This document shows positions 12,301 through 21,368 of a stretch of 64,000 nt of DNA, one piece after another (within the stretch, counting starts at the first letter, position 1; every line of letters begins with the position of its first letter). This stretch comes from Paenibacillus sp. FSL R5-0517 (GTDB lineage Bacteria > Bacillota > Bacilli > Paenibacillales > Paenibacillaceae), in NCBI RefSeq assembly GCF_037974355.1, contig NZ_CP150235.1, forward strand, positions 186,001 to 250,000, read 5' to 3'. The notes beneath the pieces were generated by a model. The model had not been told where the DNA came from and searched no databases. It saw nothing but the letters and a program-made list of their open reading frames with translations. A program made the translations under genes and the position numbers.

Positions 12301-14700
12301 ATGATTATTGTAGATGATATTATTGTTTCGGGACTAGTAAATGTGACATGTACTTTTATTACTGATATTTTTAAATCATATAATAAACGACCGTGGGATA
12401 AGACTATAATTAAAGATGTTAATACATTTATACATAAATACACGGATACCGAGTTAGATAGTGGAGCTTTCTGTGATTATCTAATGAGAACTGAAACTAC
12501 TATGAACTTAAAAGAATATATAAAGTATTCAGCAACTTCAAGAATTTATAAGGTCAGGATAGTTAAGAAAAATTATAGAACAAATTTAAATAAACAAGAT
12601 TTTCTTGGAATGCTAAGTTCTTCAGCAATCAATTATGTCAAAGAAGTGAATGGGAAGGTTTTATCTTCAGAAATAGTGACCTCTTATTTTAAAGATCTTA
12701 TGGATATTTTAGAGAATAAACTCATAGAAAAACTTGATACCCCGCAATTAGGAAGCTTATATTTTTTGAATCAAAGCATGCAGGAAATGGAATTAAGGAT
12801 AATTAATAGTTTAAATAGAGATATTTATATAGATAATTCACAAAACTATGAAAAAACTCGAGAAAAATATATAAGACTTATAAAACTTAAAAACAAAAAA
12901 AGTCATGTTTATGGACTTAAAGAGCTCGAAATGTACTCTTTTTATGTATTTCCAGAATTTGAACTCCACACTGAAGAACTTTCTACTAAACATAAAATTA
13001 ATGTTTCTTGGGAAGAAATTTTTAAGGAGTCAAACGAGATATCAATTATTGGGGGAGCTGGACTTGGTAAAAGCTTGTTTCTAAAAAATTTAATGAATAA
13101 GTACGAAGAGCTTAATATTTTAAATTCAAAAGATGTACTCCCTATCTATTGTGACTTGAAGCAATATAAACAATTTGGTAAAAATAGTTCTTCGTATTCT
13201 ATTGATGACTATCTAGTCGATAGTATTATTAACCATACAGGTATAGATAGAAGAGAGATAACTAAAGATTTTATTAATTATTTTATGAATGCCGGAAGAT
13301 GTCTAATTTTATTTGATGCATTAGATGAAGTTGACTCACATGATCGAAATGATTTAAATAGTATGATTATGAGCTACTTCCAAGAAACAAATAAGCACAA
13401 TAAGATTTGTCTTACTTCTCGTGCACAAGGATTTATTTCAAAGACAAGAATTACTTATAGTGTTTCCTCAGTAACTCCAACACAAATTTATGATTATTTG
13501 GATAACATGTGTAAGTTAGGACTATTTAGTGAAGATTATATTGAAGGATTTATGGAGAAATGTAATACACTTATTAGAAGTAGGTTTTTGTTAAGTCTTC
13601 TTCAGGTATCACTATTAATAAATATTTATAAAGCTGAATTAGAATTACCTGAGAATAAGATAGATTTATATGATAAATGTATAGAATATATATCTAAAAA
13701 AAGGGAATTTGAAAAGAAAAAAACAGAATTTGATTTTGGACTAATAAGTAGTATTTTAGATAGTAGTTCTAGTTTTGAAAAATTAGCTTCTCTAGCAAAA
13801 CCTAATAATATTGAAATTCATGAAAGTACTATACATGATGTGTTTAGTAAGATGTTTCAAAGATCATATGGAAATAACAGCAATAGTGCCTTAAATGCAA
13901 CTAAGGAATTTTTAAAGTTTTGCTCTCTTAGAACTGAATTATATGTAGTAGGAAGCCAAGATTACCATTATAAATTTTTTCATAGATCCTTTTTTGAATA
14001 TTTTTATTCTAAACATCTCATTAAAGTTTTTCCTGAAAACGAAAATTTAATCGAGGAACTATATATATATGATATTGATTCTGAGGTATTTGAATTAACA
14101 GCTGCTATATTAAAAAAACATGATTATGATAGATACACTCAGCTTATGGACTTGGCATTAGTAAGAGTTAAGGAATGCTTAAATAATATAAATTCTGAAA
14201 ATGAGAGTAAAATACTAAAACTTTGCCTATTAATTAATGCATCTGTTGAGAAATATTATTTAGGAGAAATTCAAAAATTGTTATTTAGCGAGAAAAGAGA
14301 GTTAAAAGATTTCAAAAATGAGAAAGCTTCCGATGTTATCGTTCCTATAGTTCTAAAAAATGAAAAGGAGGAAGCTATTAAGAATATTTTAAAATATTAT
14401 AATGAAGAGATATTTGCAGGTAAATTTATGAATTATATGATTGATAAAATAATATCCAGTAGAGACTGGGATAAGAATTTAAATTTCTCTGTTGAGTTAA
14501 ATAGTTTATTTATTCGTCTTTCAATGTTTTTTCAAGAAGAGGAGATTGTAAGAGCAACAAAATCTAATGATTTGAGTTTTATAGAATCACTAGTATATCG
14601 TTATATAAAATTCTCTGAAGGGCAATCTCCTAAATATGTAGATAAGTCTATAAAGAGTTATTTTCAAAAAATCAATAAACCTAAGAGATTAAAAAGTTAA
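12301..14700 (+). CDS. NACHT-type STAND NTPase, candidate phage-defence protein
   Basis: A 799-aa protein with a central NACHT/STAND P-loop module. Walker A is GGAGLGKS (residues 251-258). The Walker B block CLILFDALDEVD (334-345) has the D-x-x-DE form typical of NACHT proteins, and TSRA (372-375) follows as the sensor-like segment. The first 240 residues are helical without a recognised effector domain. The C-terminal 350 residues are helix-rich, lysine- and glutamate-rich and repeat-like, as in STAND sensor domains. The gene is extremely AT-rich against its neighbours and sits directly behind ssrA, which indicates horizontal acquisition. Bacterial NACHT proteins of similar architecture are known anti-phage sensors; this role is inferred, and neither effector nor trigger is evident. 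Confidence 0.8.
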   Translation: MIIVDDIIVSGLVNVTCTFITDIFKSYNKRPWDKTIIKDVNTFIHKYTDTELDSGAFCDYLMRTETTMNLKEYIKYSATSRIYKVRIVKKNYRTNLNKQDFLGMLSSSAINYVKEVNGKVLSSEIVTSYFKDLMDILENKLIEKLDTPQLGSLYFLNQSMQEMELRIINSLNRDIYIDNSQNYEKTREKYIRLIKLKNKKSHVYGLKELEMYSFYVFPEFELHTEELSTKHKINVSWEEIFKESNEISIIGGAGLGKSLFLKNLMNKYEELNILNSKDVLPIYCDLKQYKQFGKNSSSYSIDDYLVDSIINHTGIDRREITKDFINYFMNAGRCLILFDALDEVDSHDRNDLNSMIMSYFQETNKHNKICLTSRAQGFISKTRITYSVSSVTPTQIYDYLDNMCKLGLFSEDYIEGFMEKCNTLIRSRFLLSLLQVSLLINIYKAELELPENKIDLYDKCIEYISKKREFEKKKTEFDFGLISSILDSSSSFEKLASLAKPNNIEIHESTIHDVFSKMFQRSYGNNSNSALNATKEFLKFCSLRTELYVVGSQDYHYKFFHRSFFEYFYSKHLIKVFPENENLIEELYIYDIDSEVFELTAAILKKHDYDRYTQLMDLALVRVKECLNNINSENESKILKLCLLINASVEKYYLGEIQKLLFSEKRELKDFKNEKASDVIVPIVLKNEKEEAIKNILKYYNEEIFAGKFMNYMIDKIISSRDWDKNLNFSVELNSLFIRLSMFFQEEEIVRATKSNDLSFIESLVYRYIKFSEGQSPKYVDKSIKSYFQKINKPKRLKS

Positions 14701-14873
14701 AGGATTGATTCTTCTAATAGCCTTTTTAGATCAACAGTATTTGATGGTTCAATGATATTATTAAAATGTTCCATAATAAAAAATGCTCTATAATATGATT
14801 CATAGGAATAAGTTTTATTGAAAATGGTTTATAGATTGTGACAGATAAAGAGCCGTTATACATGATAATAAAG
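14697..14873 (-). pseudogene. Decayed 3' gene fragment convergent with the NACHT gene
   Basis: On the minus strand about 43 codons are open from 14828 to a TAA at 14697-14699, overlapping the NACHT stop by two bases. They encode SYESYYRAFFIMEHFNN, then an acidic and basic C-terminal helix ending RLLEESIL. Upstream the frame is broken by TAA, and a different frame carries YNGSLSVTIYKPFS, suggesting one frameshift in a formerly longer gene. The fragment ends abruptly at the terminal repeat of the IS remnant (14874), so the IS probably truncated it. No family recognised. Confidence 0.45.
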
Positions 14874-15408
14874 TGGTCAAGACCCCATTTAATAGACACT
14901 ATAAAAAGACCCTAGGCTGCAAACTGGCGGTCGGTACTCTACCGGCGTCAGTTTTTTTTAGTTTCCGTTTTGGTCGTTTTCGGTTGTAAACGGATATACT
15001 TTCCGATTAGACTTGGTGCTTCGGTAAGCGTTCGGATATGATAAGGATAGATTCCAGATTACCAAGCACTTTTTTAGCAACGCATTCTCCCGCTTCAGTT
15101 TTTGCACATAGCGTTCTTGATCCAAGTATTCTTTACGTCGACCTCGCTGATCCATCAGTCCAAACTCGCCATTTTCCCGGTGTTTTAGCATCAAGCACTC
15201 ATTCGTCCCGGGTCATGAATTCCCAAATGTTCATTGATCTTTCGGTAAGTCCAGCCCTCAACCGTATGCAGACGAATAGCCTCTTTTTTATCTTCTCCGA
15301 ATACGTATATACTTTTGTCCTTTAATCGCCATAAAAAATGCACCCCCTAGGATTTCATCAGCTAACCCCAGGGGTTTTTCCAATGTCTATTCTAAGGGGG
15401 GCACTCCA
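14874..15408 (-). mobile_element. IS3-family element remnant (535 bp, orfB lost)
   Basis: Bounded by imperfect 25-bp terminal inverted repeats, 14874-14898 and 15384-15408. Read outside to inside, both start TGG and end AATAGACA. Inside is a frameshifted orfA on the minus strand and nothing of orfB, so most of the element has been deleted. No target-site duplication is obvious (AAAG on the left, AGTTC on the right). It marks the right edge of the AT-rich island. Confidence 0.8.
14958..15332 (-). pseudogene. IS3-family transposase OrfA, frameshifted
   Basis: The product is spread over three frames on the minus strand: MAIKGQKY, then KKEAIRLHTVEGWTYRKINE ending at a stop, then MLKHRENGEFGLMDQRGRRK with KLKRENALLKKCL. 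This is the helix-turn-helix plus leucine-zipper layout of IS3 OrfA. At least two frameshifts have inactivated it, and the catalytic DDE partner OrfB is missing. The gene cannot mobilise the element by itself. Confidence 0.8.
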
Positions 15409-15505
15409 AGTTCTGGTTGGTGTTTTTTTGTTTATGATATAATCTTTGTGAAATAAGCTGATGCAGGCCCGATATACTCTGTAATCTCCCAAAGGAGGCA
15501 AAAAC

Positions 15506-16213
15506 ATGAGCCAAACGCAGCAACAGATCCGTGAGTTTGTTGCAGGGATACAAGCATATGTCTCGCCCGTAAATGTGATTAATCCTTGGAGAGATTATGT
15601 GAAGGGCTATGATATCGGCCCAGAAGCGGTAAAGATTCGGTCGGAACATTTGGTCAGGTATTTTGAACCAAGAATGTGCAAGGCTCGGTACATTTTTATT
15701 GCGGAAGCGGTGGGATATCAAGGGGCGAGGTTCTCCGGTGTACCCTTGACGTCTGAGCGAATGGTTATCGGGAATCACTCGCTGGTGGATCACCAGATGA
15801 TTTTTCCAGGTGAGCCGGGTGTCCGAACCAGCTTGCCCAATATTGCCAAACCTAACCGGAGTCAGGCAATGTATGGATTCACAGAACCGACAGCATCCAT
15901 CATATGGGGCGAAGTGTTATCCAGTTCAAGGTGGAAACCAACGGACTTTATATTTTGGAACATCTATCCCTTTCATCCTTATCAATCTTCTGAAAACAAG
16001 ATGACGAATCGTACGCCGACTTTGGTAGAGTTGGAGGATGGTGTGTTATTTGCCAGACAGCTAATGCAACTGAATCCTGATGCCCAGATCGTGGCGATTG
16101 GCAGAAAGTCAGCAGACACGTTAAGCTCACATCTCATTAAACATCACCATGTTCCCCACCCTGCGAATGGAAGGGCAGTACAATTTCAAAAAGCAGTAAG
16201 GTCAATAATCTAG
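15506..16213 (+). CDS. Uracil-DNA glycosylase superfamily protein
   Basis: A 235-aa protein with the two hallmarks of the UDG fold: an N-terminal active-site segment FIAEAVGYQGARFSGVP (about residues 64-80), matching the GEAPGxxG-type motif with A replacing the usual G, and a C-terminal HPANG (near residue 218), matching the HPS/HPA loop that contacts the DNA minor groove. AAAGGAGG precedes ATG 15506. Members of this subgroup are annotated as uracil-DNA glycosylase family proteins of unproven substrate. Base composition is normal for the chromosome, so it is probably not part of the AT-rich island although it adjoins the IS remnant. Confidence 0.75.
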   Translation: MSQTQQQIREFVAGIQAYVSPVNVINPWRDYVKGYDIGPEAVKIRSEHLVRYFEPRMCKARYIFIAEAVGYQGARFSGVPLTSERMVIGNHSLVDHQMIFPGEPGVRTSLPNIAKPNRSQAMYGFTEPTASIIWGEVLSSSRWKPTDFIFWNIYPFHPYQSSENKMTNRTPTLVELEDGVLFARQLMQLNPDAQIVAIGRKSADTLSSHLIKHHHVPHPANGRAVQFQKAVRSII

Positions 16214-16321
16214 CCCAGTTTGAAACTTGAGAAATGTAAGCCTGACATATGCACCTTATCGTTCAAGTGACCACATATAACGTAATGCCCCTATCCTATA
16301 TAAATTGGTTGGTGAAGCTAA

Positions 16322-16684
16322 ATGATTGAAAAATACTGGCTTGTGGTGCAATATCCGCTGAAGAGCGCGCAGGGCAGCAAACGAGATCATTGGTTGAAGG
16401 AAAAGGTAATGGAATATCTGGAAACCGTTCTGACCCAGGCGGAGTTGGGAGAGGTGGATGGATGTGATATGGGTAGCCGTGTAGCTGATCCGAAGGAATA
16501 TGTAATGAACATTTTCTGTGTGGTAACGGATGAAGATCGGAGCATGGCGCTAATTAAAAAAGTGCTGAGGGAGAGCCTCCTGGATTACACCCGCATCCAA
16601 ATCGCTACGATGCCATATGGCATAGAAGGAAACTACACGCTGAAATATGCCTCCAAAAAAGGCGTTACCGAATTCTCGCTTTGA
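16322..16684 (+). CDS. Conserved-looking protein of unknown function
   Basis: A 120-aa protein starting MIEKYWLVVQYPLKSAQGSK; no signal peptide or membrane segment. An alternation of strands and helices (YVMNIFCVVTDEDRSMALI, KKVLRESLLDY) suggests a small alpha/beta fold. GGTGAAG lies shortly before ATG 16322. It follows the UDG-like gene by 108 bp on the same strand and could share its transcript. No family recognised. Confidence 0.6.
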   Translation: MIEKYWLVVQYPLKSAQGSKRDHWLKEKVMEYLETVLTQAELGEVDGCDMGSRVADPKEYVMNIFCVVTDEDRSMALIKKVLRESLLDYTRIQIATMPYGIEGNYTLKYASKKGVTEFSL

Positions 16685-17252
16685 TCACGATTCGCTGTGG
16701 TTGTTTACCATAACGAACTCTGTACTTGTCCTGCCCGAGGGCGTTTTGCCTCCGAAAAATTCCCCACTTAATTTCATTATACGAGAAAATGATGATTGGA
16801 CTTCCCAACCTAAACCACTCGATCAACGCACGGTCAGCAGTAAGAATTATGCTCTTACACATCGTAATCTTGCTCAAAAGTATGTGCATCTCAAGCTAGT
16901 TGTTTACCGCCGTCTTTTGTGTATCAAGATCCTCCGCGAACCCGCTTCACTCTCCATTCTGCACAAACCACAACTTATTATCTGTACCTCCAGAATTTTA
17001 TAAAGCAGTGCTCCTTGGGTTTCAAGTCAGGGGGCCCCATACCCGAAGTATTCACAACCATTTGCTCCCCTAATCCTCATTCTACTTCACGCAGTCATAC
17101 CATCCCCAAGCGATAAAAAGAATTGAGCCTCCTCCATACACCGTCCTATAATATACAATTGTATACAATCCAAGAGAGTGGTGGATAACACAACCGGTCA
17201 TCCGATCCAAACCGTTAAACCCATCACACTTCGGAACCAAAGGAGGGTCAGA
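16685..17252 (+). other. Promoter region of the sensor-kinase operon
   Basis: No credible gene over about 560 bp. Near its right end TTGAGC (17123-17128) and TATAAT (17147-17152) form a -35/-10 pair with 18-bp spacing. Two overlapping perfect palindromes follow, TATACAATTGTATA (17152-17165) and ATTGTATACAAT (17158-17169). TTGTATACAA resembles GntR-type operators, so the operon may be repressed by such a factor as well as self-regulated. Confidence 0.5.
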
Positions 17253-19403
17253 GTGAAAAACAGAGCAAAGGATGCAACAACAGATGCAGGAGCAACAACA
17301 GAAGGTGATGCAACAATTGAAGCGAAAGTAACAGCAACAGCATCAGATGTCGAGACCAATGCAGAAGCAAACGAAAATACGAAAGCAAACACAAGAGCAA
17401 ACCCCAGTGCAATGAAGAAGAAGTGGACTCCCCGTTTCAAAGAGTTCATTCAACGCATGCCCAAGACGTTGGCTTTTAAAATTCCGTTTGCCTACTTTGT
17501 CATTATTCTGCTAACGGTGGCGTTCAGTGCGTTGGTGTTGAATCGAATCTCGGAAAATGACGCGCAGCGAAAAATTAATGAAGCATCACTGCAGACAATC
17601 ACATCCATTGAGACCAATGTTAATCTGATGATCGGGAACGTGAACAATTATTCGAAGATGATTTTCTCCGATCCCAACTTGCAGAACCTGCTGCGGCAGG
17701 GCAATGTGTACTCCAATTTACAGACACAGTCCAAGGTTAGCGCGTATTTGACCAATCTCATGCAAGCGATTCCAATTATTGATTCAGTCTATATTTATGA
17801 TAATTCGGGTCACCGATTCTCTGTCGGTACACAGGAGTGGCCCACGTTTATGGAAGCGAATGTGAAGGAAGCGCCGTGGTACGAACAGGCTTTGAAGCAC
17901 AACGGACGATATCTGCTCAGGCTGAATGGTAGCAGCAACGATAGCGGAGTCTCGGCCATGGGGGAAAATGATGGGCAAGAGGTGGTCTCATTTATTCGCC
18001 TCATTCGGGATCTGGATGATACGTCTCCACTTGGCTTTCTGGTCATGAACATCAAGGGGGCATCCATCGCGCAAGCCTACGCCAACCTGTCTGCACCGGA
18101 TTCATTTCAGGTGGCCATTCTGGATGAGCATCAGCGGGTGATCGCAACCAACGCAACCGATGGGAAGAAGGGCGTGCCTGCGGTATCCGACGCATCCATG
18201 TCTGCGGCTTCTGGACAGGAAGGCATGCACGAGATGTTAGAGGCCAATCAGGCCAAGTTAAAACAAACATTTCAAGAGCAGCCCTCCGGCTTCATCACCT
18301 TGCAATCGGGTGGTCAGGAGTATGCGCTAACCTATCGTTCGGCTGGTGATGATCAGTGGAAATTCATCAGCATGAGTCCATACCGGGCTACTGATACCCG
18401 TAATAAATCCATGGTACTGCTCGCGTTGATCCTGCTGGCGGTGAACGGGACTGTCTTTTTTGTAAGTTCATTCATCATCTCGCGCAGTGTCATCAAGCCG
18501 ATTCACAAGCTGCTTCGCGCCATGCAGAAAGCGCCAAGTGGCAACTTCCGCAAAGTGACGGTTGAGCTGAACAGCTACGAGTTCGAGCAGTTATATGGAG
18601 GATACAACCAGATGATTGAGCAGATTGACCAGATGCTGAAACGAATCATTCAGGAGCAGCAGACGCTCCGCCGTGCAGAGCTGAATACACTTCAGGCGCA
18701 GATCAAGCCGCATTTTTTATACAACACACTGGATTCCATCACCTCCCTGGCCATGTCGGGCATGAACGATAAGGTATGTGAGCTGTTAGAAGCGCTCGGA
18801 AGTTACTATCGACTGAGTGTCAGCAAAGGCCGTGAACTGATTACACTGCACGAGGAGGTTGAGATTGTACGAAATTATCTGACGATCCAGCAGGTGCGCT
18901 ACCCCGGTGTGTTTGAGGTGCAGTACGATATTGCTCCAGATTGTGAGCGAGTGATGATTCCCAAGCTCGTACTCCAGCCGCTGGTGGAAAATTCACTGTA
19001 TCATGGCATTCGTTCCAAAGGCAGCCCAGGCACGATACGCATTCAAGCACATCGCTCCAAGGAAGGGGTACTTCTAACGATTACTGACGACGGAGTTGGC
19101 ATGTCCGAGGAAGAGATACAGCAGGTTCAACGCAAAGAAATAAACCGTTCTAACCGTTTTGACTCAACTAACTCAACCAACTCATCTAATTCAACTAATC
19201 CTTCCAATCCTTCCGATCTTTCTAATCTTTCTAAGATTACCTATAACTCTAAACACAATCCAAGCTTTGGCTTATGGGGAACGATGGAGCGACTTCGTAT
19301 TTTCTACGAAAGAGAGGATGGACTCAAGCTGGTGAGCGAGGTTGGAAAAGGAACCACCATTATGATAACGATCCCGAAGGGAGCCGATGAATCGTGGAAT
19401 TAA
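17253..19403 (+). CDS. YesM-type sensor histidine kinase
   Basis: Membrane-bound sensor kinase of the family controlling carbohydrate importers in Paenibacillus. GTG 17253 is chosen because AGGAGG (17241-17246) sits 6 nt ahead; the frame is open to 17178. About 716 aa. In order: a polar Ala/Thr/Glu/Asn-rich N terminus of some 50 residues, TM1 (IPFAYFVIILLTVAFSALVL), a large extracellular sensor domain, TM2 (MVLLALILLAVNGTVFFVSS), HAMP, the His_kinase motif QIKPHFLYNTLDS with phospho-acceptor His487, and a HATPase domain. Inside the ATP lid lies a Ser/Thr/Asn/Pro-rich insertion (coded by 19141-19260). The response-regulator gene follows without a gap. Confidence 0.93.
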   Translation: MKNRAKDATTDAGATTEGDATIEAKVTATASDVETNAEANENTKANTRANPSAMKKKWTPRFKEFIQRMPKTLAFKIPFAYFVIILLTVAFSALVLNRISENDAQRKINEASLQTITSIETNVNLMIGNVNNYSKMIFSDPNLQNLLRQGNVYSNLQTQSKVSAYLTNLMQAIPIIDSVYIYDNSGHRFSVGTQEWPTFMEANVKEAPWYEQALKHNGRYLLRLNGSSNDSGVSAMGENDGQEVVSFIRLIRDLDDTSPLGFLVMNIKGASIAQAYANLSAPDSFQVAILDEHQRVIATNATDGKKGVPAVSDASMSAASGQEGMHEMLEANQAKLKQTFQEQPSGFITLQSGGQEYALTYRSAGDDQWKFISMSPYRATDTRNKSMVLLALILLAVNGTVFFVSSFIISRSVIKPIHKLLRAMQKAPSGNFRKVTVELNSYEFEQLYGGYNQMIEQIDQMLKRIIQEQQTLRRAELNTLQAQIKPHFLYNTLDSITSLAMSGMNDKVCELLEALGSYYRLSVSKGRELITLHEEVEIVRNYLTIQQVRYPGVFEVQYDIAPDCERVMIPKLVLQPLVENSLYHGIRSKGSPGTIRIQAHRSKEGVLLTITDDGVGMSEEEIQQVQRKEINRSNRFDSTNSTNSSNSTNPSNPSDLSNLSKITYNSKHNPSFGLWGTMERLRIFYEREDGLKLVSEVGKGTTIMITIPKGADESWN

Positions 19404-19405
19404 CT

Positions 19406-21172
19406 ATGAAACCATTCAAGGTATTGATTGTGGACGACGAATATCTCATCCGAAATCTGCTGCGTATGCGTATCGATTGGGAGCAGCAAGGCATGGTCAT
19501 CGTTGGCGAGGCCTCCGATGCCGCGGAGGCTTTGGATCAGGTGGAGCTGTTGCGTCCAGACATCGTCTTCACGGACATATACATGCCGAAGATGGACGGC
19601 ATTGAACTGAGCCGTATCCTCATGGAGCGTTACCCGAACCTAAAAATCGTGGTTGTGACGGGACATGATGAATTTGAGTATGCTCGTCAGAGTGTGAAGC
19701 TGGGCATATCCGATTTTATTTTGAAACCCATTCGTGCTTCTGAGTTATTACAGGTTACGGCGAAGCTGCGAACGGCGATCGAACAGGAGGTCGGACGTGA
19801 GTACGAGCTGATGAAGTTGCGGGAGGAAATGAAGCAGAGCTTGCCTTATCTCAGGGAGAGGTTTGTGAATCAATGGTTAAGTCATGTGGTGCCTGAGGAT
19901 GAACTACAGGAGAAGGCGCGATTCTTCGGCATTCCTATCTCGTCTGGTGAACCGGGATTACGCATCGCAGTAATAGAGGTGGAGGTTGCTGTACCGCAAG
20001 CGAAGATAGCTGCACCAGAGGTTTATCCATATCTACCCGACATATCTCATCAAGTTCATGCAGCTCATCAAGCCCGTCAACCGCACCAACTCAGCCAAGT
20101 TCAAGGAGAGCCCCAACACGATCAAACGCATTTAAGCCAGCATCAGACAGAAGCCCATCCACAACCCGCTGAGGAAATACATATTCTGCTGCGAATGGTA
20201 GGCATGAAGCAGGTGCAGGCTTTTTATGCGCAGGATTCACAAACCGTTATTGTCATGGACCCGCATAACCGAGTCGTTGTGCTCTCGCTTGGTGCGGATA
20301 CGGAATTTGCCAATCAGGTACAGCAGCTTCAGGAAGAACTTCAACAGACGCTTAAGCTCGAAGGGTGCGAAGTGGATGTGACTGTAGGGATTGGGCAATG
20401 GCAATCAAGATGGGAAAAGGCCTGTGTGGGATACCGGGAAGCCTGTCGTGCACTCGACTATCAGGCGTTTGTGGGGAAAAATCAGGTCATTTGCTTCGAG
20501 GATCTGGTCATTGAAAGCGGGAATAGGCCCTATCACTCGGATGCTCAGCTGCTCCAACAACTACAATTTAATGTCAGTGTTGGTGCGGGAGAAGAAGGGG
20601 TATTATTGCTGGAGCGTATACTGTCTGTGCCATTCTCGGACGTTTCACAGTTTCGGATGGCAGCCTTGGATGTGGTTACGGAGTGCCAGCGTGCTGCCAT
20701 AGAGCAGCAGCTTGAGGGAGAGCATGCATTGAACAAGGAGGCCGTTGCGGCCATTTTTACAGCAAATCATCTGCCCGAACTAAAAAGTATGCTAGAGCAG
20801 CATGTCCGCACCGTATCGGATGTCATACAAGCCAAGCGACAGGCCAATGAAGGCAATCTGATCGACCGGGTGAAGGCTTATCTTGAAGAGAACATGGGCA
20901 ATGCGGAAGTGGGGCTTTCCAGCACGGCGGCTGCTTTTTACGTAAGCTCGGGCCATCTGGGGCGGCTGATGAAAAAAGAAACCGGGCAGACATTTGTGGA
21001 ATATCTCACCCAACTCCGCATGAAGAAGGCTGAACTGCTGCTGAAACAGACGGATCTGAAAGGATATGAGATTGGGGAGCTGGTAGGCATCCCGGACCCA
21101 CACTATTTCAGCGTCTTGTTCAAAAAACATATCGGCCGATCCATGAATGAATATCGAAATGTAAAAACCTGA
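19406..21172 (+). CDS. YesN-type response regulator with AraC output domain
   Basis: Partner of the preceding kinase. The receiver domain begins KPFKVLIVDDEYLIR, with the phosphorylation site Asp57 in FTDIYMPKMDG and the conserved lysine in ILKPIR. The C terminus is an AraC-type double helix-turn-helix (VGLSSTAAAFYVSSGHLGRL, IPDPHYFSVLFKKHIG). The middle carries a His/Gln-rich low-complexity stretch (about residues 205-255). ATG 19406 gives MKPFKV; a GTG at 19394, overlapping the kinase gene, has the better-spaced GAAGGGA and would add four residues. About 589 aa. Its probable target is the ABC importer operon 200 bp downstream. Confidence 0.93.
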   Translation: MKPFKVLIVDDEYLIRNLLRMRIDWEQQGMVIVGEASDAAEALDQVELLRPDIVFTDIYMPKMDGIELSRILMERYPNLKIVVVTGHDEFEYARQSVKLGISDFILKPIRASELLQVTAKLRTAIEQEVGREYELMKLREEMKQSLPYLRERFVNQWLSHVVPEDELQEKARFFGIPISSGEPGLRIAVIEVEVAVPQAKIAAPEVYPYLPDISHQVHAAHQARQPHQLSQVQGEPQHDQTHLSQHQTEAHPQPAEEIHILLRMVGMKQVQAFYAQDSQTVIVMDPHNRVVVLSLGADTEFANQVQQLQEELQQTLKLEGCEVDVTVGIGQWQSRWEKACVGYREACRALDYQAFVGKNQVICFEDLVIESGNRPYHSDAQLLQQLQFNVSVGAGEEGVLLLERILSVPFSDVSQFRMAALDVVTECQRAAIEQQLEGEHALNKEAVAAIFTANHLPELKSMLEQHVRTVSDVIQAKRQANEGNLIDRVKAYLEENMGNAEVGLSSTAAAFYVSSGHLGRLMKKETGQTFVEYLTQLRMKKAELLLKQTDLKGYEIGELVGIPDPHYFSVLFKKHIGRSMNEYRNVKT

Positions 21173-21246
21173 AAAATGAGAATGTAGTCGGGCGTGTTGG
21201 GGAGTGTGGGGAGTGCGGCGAAGGTCTGAGTGTAAACCCGCTTCGG

Positions 21247-21277
21247 TTGTAATTCCACATATGTTCGAAAATTACAA
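21247..21277 (+). promoter_or_regulatory. Inverted repeat upstream of the ABC importer
   Basis: TTGTAATT (21247-21254) and AATTACAA (21270-21277) are perfect inverted arms separated by 15 bp. They lie 92 bp before the solute-binding protein start. A candidate operator, possibly for the adjacent AraC-type response regulator; inferred from position only. Confidence 0.45.
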
Positions 21278-21368
21278 ATCGATGCCTGTTTTCTAAATGG
21301 AGAACAAAGCACAGTTTGCCTAAAATATGGGCTAGAACCAACGAAAACACATAGGGAGGTCTGTAGAT

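Noticed and set aside
16647-17003. 118-codon frame overlapping the end of the unknown 120-aa gene
   Set aside because: No ribosome binding site and it reads through the upstream gene in another frame; looks like random sequence.
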